Shown: positions 1 to 6,562, numbered from the stretch's first letter. The stretch: DNA of 11,421 nucleotides from Candidatus Bathyarchaeota archaeon (GCA_029881555.1 JAOUMI010000016.1:1-11421), one strand, 5' to 3'. Made by a program: numbers and translations. The notes: generated by a model not told the origin, from the sequence alone.

Positions 1-1
1 G

Positions 2-457
2 GCGGTTGCCAAAAACGTGCAAGAGAAAGTGTTGGACATAATCTTGAAGGAGCAGTCACCGGAAAAAGCCGCAAAGTTCGTGCGCCGATACATTATCGAC
101 CTGAGAGCAAAGAAGGTGTCATACCGCGATCTTGTCATATGGAAAACCCTCACCAAACGAATCGAAGAATACGCTATCAGAGCTCCCCACGTTGAAGCGG
201 CGAGGACACTAAAGAAGGAGGGCTGGGACCTGTCGCTAGGCGACAAAATAGGTTACGTCATCATTACCGGTTCCGGTCGTCTATACGAAAAAGCGAAGCC
301 CTACATGTTAGTCTCCTATGATGATGTAGACGTTGAATACTACGTGTCAAAACAAGTTGTGCCTGTTGCATCCAGAATACTAGCCATGTTTGGTATAACC
401 GAAGAAGGGTTGTTGCCCTCTAAAACACCCACTCTCTTCGAGTTTACGGAGGGTTAG
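2..457 (+). CDS. polB: Family B DNA polymerase (PolB), C-terminal fragment
   Basis: This is the last 151 residues of a replicative/repair family B DNA polymerase. The reading frame is already open at base 2, so the 5' part (exonuclease, palm and fingers) lies outside the window; the first in-frame GTG at 17 is an internal valine, not a start. What remains is the thumb domain. It shows the family's conserved C-terminal pattern: a YRDLVIWKTLTK stretch, PHVEAARTLKKEG, GDKIGYVIITGSG, a Y-V-x-KQVVP segment and RILAMFG. The tail ends in PTLFEFTEG, which loosely resembles a PCNA-binding peptide (L at position 4, F at position 7) but lacks the usual glutamine. The TAG stop overlaps the stop of the convergent dnaG gene. 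Identification comes from recognising the family pattern; which archaeal PolB paralogue it is cannot be told from this piece. Confidence 0.88.
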   Translation, partial: AVAKNVQEKVLDIILKEQSPEKAAKFVRRYIIDLRAKKVSYRDLVIWKTLTKRIEEYAIRAPHVEAARTLKKEGWDLSLGDKIGYVIITGSGRLYEKAKPYMLVSYDDVDVEYYVSKQVVPVASRILAMFGITEEGLLPSKTPTLFEFTEG

Positions 458-1596
458 TCCGTAATATCTGCGAACGTCAGCAGGCGCATGCGCAACGGCT
501 GTTTTATGGCTTCTGAAACGCGGGCTGCTACAATGTATTGGACGTTCTTTTCATTTGCAATGTCCACGAGTCTCTGGGTTATCACTCCGTCAAAAACCAC
601 GGTGTCAACGCCTTCGGTTTGCTGAAGCCTCTCTGCGAGTCCGCTCACGGGCAACTTTTCTATTTGCTTCATCTTTTCATTGAATAACACAGCCTCCAAG
701 GTTCCCTCTAACCCCTTCGCAGTTTCAACGACTTGTTTGGGAACGAGTATCTTCTGTCGTTTCCTAAACCTCTTGCCCTTTATTTTTCCGATGGGAACCC
801 TCTTGTGGAGGGCGGTTGAGATCTGCTTGAAGCTTAACTCCTCCACTTCCTTGCCGCGCGGAGCCCTAGCAACGTACTTGATGTCGGCTACCTGAAGGAG
901 CTCCTTGAGTATGAGGTCTCCACCTCGGTCTCCGTCAAGGAGTGCCGTAACCTCTTTTTCTCGGCACAATTTTATGATAGTTTCCGGGATTTTGGCACCA
1001 TCAACCGCGATGACGTTATCTATTCCGTTCCTCGACAGGTTTATCACGTCGGCTCTTCCCTCAACGAGGATTATTTCCTTAGTACCTTCAATGTTTGGTC
1101 CAGCGGGTAATCCTTCTGGCCCATATTTTTCAACTTTGACCGCCCTCAAAATCTCTGAAACTTCCCTGAAGATTTCCTCTGTGCTGGGAAGAGTTTCAAT
1201 GGTCCATTCTTGAAGGATTTTCTTTGCTCTATCTATTATCGCCCTCCTCCTCGCGTCACGTACGTCTTCGACTTTCTCTAAGGTGACTACGGCTGAACAA
1301 GGTCCGACCCTGTTTATGCTCTCGAGGCTTGCTGCGATTATGGAGGTGGAGACCCTGTCGAGGCTTGTTGGAATAGATATTTTGCCTATTGTTTTGTCCT
1401 TTTCTGACTTCAGTTCGATTTCTATTCTTCCTATTCTTCCCGATTTCTGGAGTTCTCGAAGGTCGAGTTCAGAGCCAAACAATCCTTCTGTTTGACCAAA
1501 AACCGCTCCGATAACGTCAGGTTTTTCGACAACTCCCTCCACTTCGAATTTGGCACGGATAACGTACTTTACCGTGACCGTTTGCGATGAACCCAT
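454..1596 (-). CDS. dnaG: Archaeal DnaG, TOPRIM-domain protein
   Basis: The product is a 380-residue archaeal DnaG, near the usual family length of about 400. An N-terminal domain (about 1-165) is followed by a TOPRIM catalytic domain from about 170. The TOPRIM signatures are visible: IILVEGRADV with catalytic E179, and LLDGDRGGD with the DxD pair D221/D223. A basic segment (KGKRFRKRQK, about 274-283) follows. Archaeal DnaG homologues have been described as primases in some species and as components of the RNA exosome; the sequence does not decide between these roles. The ATG start at 1596 is supported by an AGAGGTGA Shine-Dalgarno at 1603-1610, six bases upstream. The gene lies 92 bp after the small Toprim gene on the same strand and converges on polB with overlapping stop codons. 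Confidence 0.93.
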   Translation of the reverse strand: MGSSQTVTVKYVIRAKFEVEGVVEKPDVIGAVFGQTEGLFGSELDLRELQKSGRIGRIEIELKSEKDKTIGKISIPTSLDRVSTSIIAASLESINRVGPCSAVVTLEKVEDVRDARRRAIIDRAKKILQEWTIETLPSTEEIFREVSEILRAVKVEKYGPEGLPAGPNIEGTKEIILVEGRADVINLSRNGIDNVIAVDGAKIPETIIKLCREKEVTALLDGDRGGDLILKELLQVADIKYVARAPRGKEVEELSFKQISTALHKRVPIGKIKGKRFRKRQKILVPKQVVETAKGLEGTLEAVLFNEKMKQIEKLPVSGLAERLQQTEGVDTVVFDGVITQRLVDIANEKNVQYIVAARVSEAIKQPLRMRLLTFADITD

Positions 1597-1672
1597 TAAT
1601 TTTCACCTCTACCACAGATTTAACCTCATTACATTTATGAGATGCTCTTAAGGCTTTAACTGGCTTGTACCT

Positions 1673-1682
1673 CTTATATTTT
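1673..1682 (-). promoter_or_regulatory. Possible TATA box for dnaG
   Basis: On the minus strand this reads AAAATATAAG. It sits about 80 bp before the dnaG ATG, in the 92-bp gap after the Toprim gene. A transcript starting about 25 bp downstream would have a leader of roughly 50 bases that includes the strong Shine-Dalgarno. It overlaps no other real gene, but dnaG could equally be read through from tyrS and the Toprim gene. Confidence 0.25.
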
Positions 1683-1688
1683 ACTACT

Positions 1689-2102
1689 CTACCCTCCACA
1701 TTTTTTCCTCAGCGTTTCCAAGTAGGTTGCTAAACCTTCAATGTCTTTCACGTCCCGTCCCACGAGACCCAGGAGTTCCCTCCAAAAGAGCGCGTTGGGC
1801 TTTATCCTCATTCTTTCAAGGTGTTGCTTCAGGCGTTTAGTCCACTCCCTGCCACGCTTGTCGAAGTCCATTAGAAGGACAACTTCCCGCTTTCCTGTTC
1901 TCTCCACCTCGCTGAGAACATCAAGGAGGGACTTCCCCGAGGTTTTGGCTGAGATTATGTCGCCCCCTATGTTTAGGCTCTGCAGGGCGTTGATGTCGTT
2001 TTTCCCCTCTACAATTATTGGGATTCCCTTAGCTGATTCTTTTTCAAGTCTCTCCAGAAGTTGCAGGATTTTTTCGGTTTTTTTCTCTAGTTTAGTTGAC
2101 AA
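1689..2102 (-). CDS. Small stand-alone Toprim-domain protein (UPF0292-like)
   Basis: This 137-residue protein is essentially a single Toprim domain preceded by a charged, probably helical N-terminus (about 1-25). The two Toprim signatures are clear: PIIVEGKNDINAL with E32, and VVLLMDFDKRGREW with D79 and D81. It resembles the archaeal small primase-like/UPF0292 group, related to the Toprim domain of RNase M5; the real substrate is unknown. Metal-dependent cleavage or binding of nucleic acid is inferred from the fold only. No ATG is available in the N-terminal part. The TTG at 2102 is the only reasonable start, six bases after the tyrS stop, with AAGGTAAGGG just upstream, so it is very probably co-transcribed with tyrS. 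A second Toprim gene, dnaG, lies immediately downstream. Confidence 0.82.
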   Translation of the reverse strand: MSTKLEKKTEKILQLLERLEKESAKGIPIIVEGKNDINALQSLNIGGDIISAKTSGKSLLDVLSEVERTGKREVVLLMDFDKRGREWTKRLKQHLERMRIKPNALFWRELLGLVGRDVKDIEGLATYLETLRKKCGG

Positions 2103-2108
2103 AAACCC

Positions 2109-3191
2109 TTACCTTGTGATCTCTATTTCCATCATCTTCTTCAAAGTTTGCGGACGCCTACGGAAGTGTTCTCTGACCGGTTTCAGAATTTCCGCGAGGG
2201 CTTCTGCGACACCATTCTTCAAATCAAGCGGGTGAAGCTTTCCCTCTAGATAAGCCTTCTCCGCCTCCGCATAAGTTTCGTATCTTTCTGGACCACCATA
2301 CTCGGACGGTCGCGGGATATCTAGACTTTCCCTCTCCGCGAATATCACGTACTTGACCAGTTCAAGCACGGGGTTTCCCCTAACCTGCTTAGGTGGGCAG
2401 TAGGCCGCCCTCACCTTAGCTTCAATATCATCCGGTGTGTCGTGTATGAATATGCAGGTTTGGGGTACGCTCTTGCTCATTTTTGAGCTTATCTGCAGGT
2501 TTATGTTGGTATCTTCGTCAAACCGCTTTTCCAGCTTTTCAGGTTCCTGTAGTCCCATGAGGAGGTGGGTGTGAATGGACACTGGTTTTTTCCAGTGCAG
2601 TTTTTCGGCGATGTCCCTCGCCAGCATGTGGGCTTTCCTTTGGTCCATGCCCGCGCAGGCTACGTCGAGGTTCATGTGGAAGATATCGGCTGCTTGCATG
2701 CAGGGGTAGTAGACCCAAGCTGTTTCCATGTCGGTTAAGTCGGTTTCTCGACCCATAATTGGAAGCGCGCGCCACGTTCTTTGCAGAGAGGAGTTCTTCG
2801 CTATGCGAATTACTCTCTCCCAGTATTCTATGTCTTTGGCTATGTCGGAAGCCCAAACGTACCCCACGCTGTCCGGATTTACGCCAAGTGCAGTAAAGCA
2901 CTCCTTGAAATACTCGCCGCAGGTGCGAATGTTTTCCATGTTGCCTCCTAGCTTGTTGTTTATCCAAGAGTGCCAGTCGGCGAGAAAAATGATGAAATCG
3001 AAGCCAGCTTTCACCATATCCTTAATCTTGTAGCCACAGAAGCCAATCCCGATGTGCATGAGACCGCTGGATTCGAATCCCCAGTACGCTTTGGGCTTAG
3101 CTTCGGTCTCCAACAGCACACGTAATTCTTGGAGAGTTACGGTCTCCTCTGTGTTTCTCGTAACTAAGGTCAGTCTCTGCTCTAGGTCCAA
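2109..3191 (-). CDS. tyrS: Tyrosyl-tRNA synthetase
   Basis: This class I synthetase attaches tyrosine to tRNA-Tyr in the cytoplasm (360 residues, archaeal/eukaryotic type). The Rossmann catalytic domain carries the HIGH motif as HIGI (46-49, in GFESSGLMHIG) and the KMSKS loop at 237-241. The residues known in Methanocaldococcus TyrRS to recognise the tyrosine hydroxyl match Y36 (KAYWGFE) and D169 (AADIFHM) here, and GMDQRKAHMLARD (181-193) is also typical; together these favour TyrRS over the related TrpRS. The C-terminus has AYCPPKQVRGNP and LHPLDLKNGVAE. It is longer than the 306-residue methanogen enzyme, with an extra stretch before the KMSKS loop. The start is TTG, giving MDLEQRLTLVTRNTEE, a typical family N-terminus; the frame is open further upstream but offers no better start. 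A candidate structured RNA precedes it on the same strand. Confidence 0.94.
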   Translation of the reverse strand: MDLEQRLTLVTRNTEETVTLQELRVLLETEAKPKAYWGFESSGLMHIGIGFCGYKIKDMVKAGFDFIIFLADWHSWINNKLGGNMENIRTCGEYFKECFTALGVNPDSVGYVWASDIAKDIEYWERVIRIAKNSSLQRTWRALPIMGRETDLTDMETAWVYYPCMQAADIFHMNLDVACAGMDQRKAHMLARDIAEKLHWKKPVSIHTHLLMGLQEPEKLEKRFDEDTNINLQISSKMSKSVPQTCIFIHDTPDDIEAKVRAAYCPPKQVRGNPVLELVKYVIFAERESLDIPRPSEYGGPERYETYAEAEKAYLEGKLHPLDLKNGVAEALAEILKPVREHFRRRPQTLKKMMEIEITR

Positions 3192-3235
3192 GCCTTATCG
3201 CCTCTTAGTTTTTCGATGTCTCTTAACTTAAAAGT

Positions 3236-3473
3236 TCTTGTCGCGGGCGCTGTGTCCCACGTAACTAACACTCAGCCTCACAGTTGGAGCCTCACGCTCC
3301 TCTCAGCGGAGCTCTCTCTGACGCGGGTTATTAGCGCGCCCGCGCCCACCTGTCCCATGCCTGGGTAAACCCTTCGTCAAGGGTAGGTGAAATCACCAGC
3401 CTCTGTTGGGTCCGTCTGCATGGGCCCTTTTAGTAGGTTCCGGTGGGATTCGCCCTTGCTCGTTTCATCGCCA
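3236..3473 (-). ncRNA. Unidentified structured RNA candidate upstream of tyrS
   Basis: This stretch is clearly GC-rich between AT-rich flanks, has no sizeable ORF on either strand and is dense in complementary segments. Pairs seen (plus coordinates): 3243-3250 with 3342-3349 (8 bp), 3354-3360 with 3418-3424 (7 bp), 3369-3374 with 3379-3384, 3386-3390 with 3393-3397, and 3286-3290 with 3296-3300. There is also an alternative 6-bp hairpin, 3322-3327 with 3339-3344. Some pairs become G-U only if the minus strand is transcribed (3244 with 3348; and the last pair of 3252-3256 with 3267-3271), so the RNA is probably on the tyrS strand. It could be a separate ncRNA or the 5' leader of tyrS. I looked for SRP RNA, RNase P RNA, 5S rRNA and tRNA hallmarks and did not find a convincing set. 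The ends are approximate. Confidence 0.42.
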
Positions 3474-3561
3474 CTATTAAGAACAAGAGTGGATGGAGAT
3501 AAGTCTTCCGAGATGTTTGAGTTTATTGTGCCGTCTGAGTAGGTTGCTGTTACGTTATTTA

Positions 3562-3580
3562 TGTTGCACTAGGCGCAACA
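3562..3580. repeat. Inverted repeat TGTTGC/GCAACA
   Basis: Two perfect 6-bp arms (3562-3567 and 3575-3580) flank a 7-base centre and are embedded in AT-rich DNA with TATA-like strings on both sides. The position, before the RNA block and tyrS on the minus strand, would suit an operator. It could also be a weak hairpin. No function is proven. Confidence 0.4.
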
Positions 3581-3605
3581 AATAAATAAACTAAACAAAG
3601 CTTAA

Positions 3606-3641
3606 AGTAAGCTCCCTTCTGACGGATCAGAGAAGCTTACT
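3606..3641. repeat. Inverted repeat with nested inner stem
   Basis: Perfect 8-bp arms AGTAAGCT (3606-3613) and AGCTTACT (3634-3641) enclose a second short stem CTGA/TCAG (3619-3622 and 3627-3630) with a CGGA loop. It can fold as a two-tier hairpin on either strand. It is not followed by a T-run, so it does not look like a simple terminator. Confidence 0.45.
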
Positions 3642-3755
3642 GCGGCGCTTCTCCATATACTTCACGCTAAGCCGGGAGCAAGACACCGCTCGAATAAAGC
3701 CTTGAAGCTACCTCCTTCAACCACCGTAACCTGCGTCTAAAAAACCCACTTAAAC

Positions 3756-3784
3756 CGCCTCAAACCAAAAATACCTTTGAGGCG
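3756..3784 (-). terminator. 9-bp inverted repeat, possible minus-strand terminator
   Basis: CGCCTCAAA (3756-3764) and TTTGAGGCG (3776-3784) form a perfect 9-bp stem with an 11-base loop. Read on the minus strand, a run of six T (3739-3744) follows about 12 bases later. Hairpin plus T-run is compatible with termination of a minus-strand transcript coming from 3793-4267, but the spacing is loose and archaea mostly need only the T-run. It could also be a remnant of a small repeat element. Confidence 0.35.
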
Positions 3785-4267
3785 TTCTCCATTTAAATCG
3801 AAATTACTTCAAAATCAAAAATGCAATATTGCGAAAAACAGCAACATCTTCGCTCTTTGCACCCACAGGATCCAGCGCGTGAACAAAAAATAGCGAAGGA
3901 ATTAGGGAAAAGGTGGCTGAAAAGATGGATCATCGGTGAGCGCCAACCGGCTTCGTACTGGACGCCTTGGAGGCCGAGGAACGGAGATGACTCCGGCATG
4001 ACTAACCCTAGAATCACGGCTCCCAAAACCTTTAGAGGCTCGAAAAGAAGCTTGTAGGGATCGTCTCGAGACAGGACATAATTCGGGGATTCTATCTTCA
4101 AGTATGAGCTACGCTTTGAGCGCTACTCATGATCGCAACGTTGATATGCATGTTTTCTTATAGTGCACATAAATATGTTTATGCTGATCTTCATATTTGC
4201 TATTCGTAAGAGATAAGGAAATAATTTCGAGAGTTAGATTCAAACGTGACGAAGTAGTTCTCTGTGT

Positions 4268-5287
4268 TTATCTTAATCGTCTTAATTTTTCTATCCTAGT
4301 CTCTATTGATGGATGTGGTAGTCCCCATCCGATGATGCGGGGGTACTTCGTTGGAATTAGGTTTAGTTCGCCGATCCTCTGTAATGCAGAAATCATCGGC
4401 TCAGGGTTGCCCAAGGCTTTGGCAGACAGCGCATCAGCTTCGAGTTCAAGCCTTCTGCGGAGGGGAGTGATGGCGATGTTTACAGTTAGAAGGAAAATGA
4501 TGCTAGCAATTGCGATGATAAGACTTATGTGGTTGGCACGGATTACCCAAGAGTAAAGCAATAAGTTCATGCTAATTAGCCCAAAAGGCAATGTAAACAG
4601 TAGGTTCTTCAGCAGATGCCTCTTCTTCGCGTGGGCCAGCTCATGGGCAATGACGGCTTCCACTTGCACAGGTGTGAAGTTTTCAATCAAATAGTCGGAG
4701 ATGTAAATGGAGAACTTTCTGGGACCGACTTGAAGAGCGTTAGCAACCTTGAGTTTCTTCCGTGAAAGCATAATCATCCTTTCCACCTTTACATCCATTT
4801 TCTGAGCGATGCCAAGAATTTTGTCAACTAACTTGGGATCTTCCAGCTCCAAGCCCTTGGAGCGGATGCGAAACATTCGTGGGAATAAAGTAAAAGACGC
4901 GTAGAGCAGGAGGATGACAGTCGCATTCATATAGACGAAGACCATTGTGCCAACGGCATAAGTTAGAACAGTCCGCCAAGTTAACCCTGTGATAACGAAA
5001 AGTAGCATAATGGCATAGACGGGAAGAGCTACAATCAAGTATTCCCTTCGAGAGCTTGTAATCCCCTTATACTTTCGATCTATGCGGTATTCAAGCAGTG
5101 CCAGAAAAAGAAACGCCGTGGTCGCTGACAGAAGAGAGACGGCGAATCCCAAAAGAGGATTAAGTGTCCATGCCGAATATGATACCCCCAAACAGATTCC
5201 TATAAACAAGGCTAGCACGTAACCTAATCGCGTCAAGGTTCTGAAGTACCTTTCAGCTCTCTTCTCATTCTCAAGCTTACCGTTCAT
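4268..5287 (-). CDS. M48-family (HtpX/Ste24-like) membrane zinc metalloprotease
   Basis: This 339-residue polytopic membrane protein carries the zinc-protease signature HELAH at 215-219 (AVIAHELAHAKKRH) and the second signature ExxAD at 281-285 (E281 as third zinc ligand). A basic N-terminus (NEKRAERYFR) precedes hydrophobic segments at about 22-40, 45-66, 84-102 and 106-133. After the catalytic motif come two more, at about 226-247 and 254-275. The C-terminal GWGLPHPSIETRIEKLR is typical of the HtpX end of the family. Members degrade damaged or misfolded membrane proteins or process prenylated peptides; quality control at the membrane is the likelier role here. The ATG start has no clear Shine-Dalgarno, but a TATA-like palindrome lies 26 bp upstream, suggesting a leaderless transcript. 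It follows the zinc-ribbon gene by 28 bp. Confidence 0.9.
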   Translation of the reverse strand: MNGKLENEKRAERYFRTLTRLGYVLALFIGICLGVSYSAWTLNPLLGFAVSLLSATTAFLFLALLEYRIDRKYKGITSSRREYLIVALPVYAIMLLFVITGLTWRTVLTYAVGTMVFVYMNATVILLLYASFTLFPRMFRIRSKGLELEDPKLVDKILGIAQKMDVKVERMIMLSRKKLKVANALQVGPRKFSIYISDYLIENFTPVQVEAVIAHELAHAKKRHLLKNLLFTLPFGLISMNLLLYSWVIRANHISLIIAIASIIFLLTVNIAITPLRRRLELEADALSAKALGNPEPMISALQRIGELNLIPTKYPRIIGWGLPHPSIETRIEKLRRLR

Positions 5288-5308
5288 CGAAACACGCCCA
5301 TGAACTAC

Positions 5309-5318
5309 TAGTATACTA
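5309..5318 (-). promoter_or_regulatory. TATA-like palindrome before the M48 protease gene
   Basis: The perfect palindrome TAGTATACTA overlaps the stop codon of the zinc-ribbon gene and is centred about 26 bp before the protease ATG at 5287. That is the archaeal TATA-to-start distance, and would give a leaderless mRNA, in line with the absence of a Shine-Dalgarno. Confidence 0.35.
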
Positions 5319-5732
5319 ATTTCTAGTTTTTAACTTGGCTCCGCAGTTTTTGCAGTGATTGGTGGTTGAAAGGTTGAGCCAACCACACTTTGGGCATTTT
5401 AAATAGGCATTGGGAAGAAACCTCGCGGCTGCGGGCGGAGTAAGCTTGTAGCGCTGTTTTATGTTACTCATTAGCTGTTCCCAGATTGCCTCGCTGTACC
5501 TATCGTCAACGAAACACTCGATGAGCCCCTGTGAGATTAGGAAGATCTCCTTGGCGTCAAACAGCTCCATGTAGGGGACGGCTGCCATCCCCAAGAGCAC
5601 TCCCCCGGCGCATGGTTGTAGATGGACTTCTATGCCCACTCTTTGCCCCCTCCTCATCCACTTGCCGAAGGGCACAAAATGGTGCCACACCCACGCTTCA
5701 AGCTTGCTCCGTGTGACCGCCTTTATCACCAA
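5316..5732 (-). CDS. Unknown protein with C-terminal zinc ribbon (C-terminal part of a split gene)
   Basis: This frame of up to 138 codons encodes a mixed alpha/beta region (about 1-105) followed by a treble CxxC zinc ribbon: CPKCG at about 113-117 and CKNCG at about 127-131, then a basic tail. I do not recognise the family. A start could be TTG at 5732 or GTG at 5729; the GTG overlaps the TGA of the upstream 40-codon frame as GTGA. However, the frame is open for six more codons upstream with no start (reading TRRDDE), right up to an A6 run where the upstream frame would join it. I therefore think this is the C-terminal part of one gene of about 177 codons interrupted by a one-base shift. The zinc ribbon suggests binding to nucleic acid or a protein partner. 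It lies between the PH-domain genes and the M48 protease. Confidence 0.68.
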   Translation of the reverse strand: MVIKAVTRSKLEAWVWHHFVPFGKWMRRGQRVGIEVHLQPCAGGVLLGMAAVPYMELFDAKEIFLISQGLIECFVDDRYSEAIWEQLMSNIKQRYKLTPPAAARFLPNAYLKCPKCGWLNLSTTNHCKNCGAKLKTRN

Positions 5733-5848
5733 CTCGTCGTCTCTACGAGTTTTTTAACTGGCCAACCTAGGTTTTCCATCATAAGCTCTATCCAAGAGCA
5801 GAATTCTTGAACCGTAGTGTTTTGGACGATGAAAGTTCCAGAAGCCAT
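5726..5848 (-). CDS. 40-codon frame, probable N-terminus of the zinc-ribbon protein
   Basis: This short frame starts with ATG at 5848 (MASGTFIVQNTTVQEF) and ends in TGA at 5726-5728. A TATA-like element centred about 30 bp upstream makes it a good leaderless start. The peptide contains a likely helix (VQEFCSWIELMMENLGW) followed by a strand-like PVKK, which reads on naturally into the downstream frame as VKK-TRRDDELVIKAV if one base is added to the A6 run (5750-5755, T on the plus strand). Without a shift it terminates after ETTSW and overlaps the next frame by a few bases, which would also allow translational coupling of a separate 40-residue peptide. I favour the split-gene reading. Confidence 0.5.
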   Translation of the reverse strand: MASGTFIVQNTTVQEFCSWIELMMENLGWPVKKLVETTSW

Positions 5849-5872
5849 ATGATCATCATTACAATTATTTCG

Positions 5873-5884
5873 AAATTTAAAAAT
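5873..5884 (-). promoter_or_regulatory. TATA box for the zinc-ribbon gene
   Basis: On the minus strand this reads TTTTTAAATTTC, about 30 bp before the ATG at 5848 in an otherwise non-coding spacer (5849-5972). There is no good Shine-Dalgarno, so transcription probably starts at or next to the ATG. Confidence 0.42.
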
Positions 5885-5972
5885 CTATTTTCTTTCTTCA
5901 TAGTCACTGCACACGCCCGCCCTTTGCCTAACCACTTTCTTCTAGTTTCTCATAAGCATGCACGCCTAAGGC

Positions 5973-6554
5973 TTAGCTGACGGATCGAATTAAGCCAGAT
6001 AGGTTACTGGCAACTTTACAAGGGTCGCTCACGTCTTTTAACGAAACTCTTGGTCCCACGAAACCACGTCTCATGAACGGGTATGGAAGCGCATACGGAG
6101 TTCTCACGCCTGGACTCATAGGACTGACCGATCCATAATTAAGAAGCCTCGCTAGCGGGCCCTGATTAACCACGATGTCAGTGACCTCTCGGTGGGCGAC
6201 TTCCCTCACCGTGATACCTATAAACTTTCTAAGGACCAAGATTCTTTTGTTGGTTACCACGTAAAGGTGCCCTTTAACATAGAAATACCCGATTAACAGC
6301 ACTATAGCCAGTATGCCGCCGCCAACAACCAGTATGATGCAAAGACCAGTGATGACCCACACCTCTTCGGGAAGTGGGATATACCTTGATATGAAGCGTA
6401 CTACAGTGCTACCGATAATCCAGATAAAAAATGCGAAACCTGCAAATAAAGATGAAATGATAGATGGATAACGTCTTTTCAAAATAACTGCGATCTTTTC
6501 ATCTGGACGCAACGATATCTGCTCGGGAATAGACTTTCCTAAGCCCTCACTCAT
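5973..6554 (-). CDS. PH-like domain (bPH2/DUF304) membrane protein, copy 2
   Basis: This 193-residue protein has a short polar N-terminus, two transmembrane helices (about 30-56 and 65-92) and then a cytoplasmic-type bacterial/archaeal PH-like domain. The domain's characteristic strands read YFYVKGHLYVVTNKRILVLR, then KFIGITVREVAHREVTDIVV. Such YdbS/YdbT-type proteins are membrane-anchored and of uncertain function. A glycine/proline-rich stretch (about 141-165) precedes a C-terminal helix. The ATG start is 8 bp after the stop of the upstream paralogue; the nearest Shine-Dalgarno (GGAGG at 6568-6572) lies inside the end of that gene with a long 13-base spacing, so translation is probably coupled. 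It is clearly homologous to the upstream gene, with the shared string RKFIGI and the NYGS-SPM pattern. Confidence 0.82.
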   Translation of the reverse strand: MSEGLGKSIPEQISLRPDEKIAVILKRRYPSIISSLFAGFAFFIWIIGSTVVRFISRYIPLPEEVWVITGLCIILVVGGGILAIVLLIGYFYVKGHLYVVTNKRILVLRKFIGITVREVAHREVTDIVVNQGPLARLLNYGSVSPMSPGVRTPYALPYPFMRRGFVGPRVSLKDVSDPCKVASNLSGLIRSVS

Positions 6555-6562
6555 CTTTACTT

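Larger units (their letters stand above)
3474..4267. other. Intergenic region without a convincing protein gene
   Basis: About 800 bp lie between the RNA-like block and the M48 protease gene. The stretch 3500-3600 is very AT-rich, with several TATA-like strings on the minus strand (for example around 3580-3590 and 3519-3532) that could start transcription toward the RNA block and tyrS. Three inverted repeats are listed separately. Two opposing short frames cover 3793-4101 (102 codons, minus, TTG start) and 3821-4057 (78 codons, plus). Neither has a ribosome-binding site or a recognisable motif, and at most one could be real. Minus-strand reading of 3600-3770 gives short open stretches broken by stops, possibly a decayed gene. 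Nothing firmer can be said. Confidence 0.5.

Noticed and set aside
680..1495. Several plus-strand frames opposite dnaG
   Set aside because: They are serine/arginine/leucine-rich antisense shadows of a clearly conserved gene, with no ribosome sites.
1517..1699. 60-codon minus frame between the Toprim gene and dnaG
   Set aside because: It overlaps the dnaG start and the Toprim end, its sequence is merely the dnaG leader read in another frame, and it has no motif.
3236..3473. Assignment as RNase P RNA, SRP RNA or a tRNA
   Set aside because: Only fragments of RNase P-like strings occur and in the wrong order; SRP helix-8 and Alu-domain signatures and a T-arm/anticodon layout were not found.
4104..4130. 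Weak hairpin ATGAG...CTCAT with inner CGCT/AGCG
   Set aside because: The stem is interrupted by a 3x3 internal mismatch and has no T-run or positional link to a gene.
3619..5986. Shared 10-mer CTGACGGATC at 3619-3628 and 5977-5986
   Set aside because: Matches of this length are expected by chance many times in a window of this size, and the flanks do not match.
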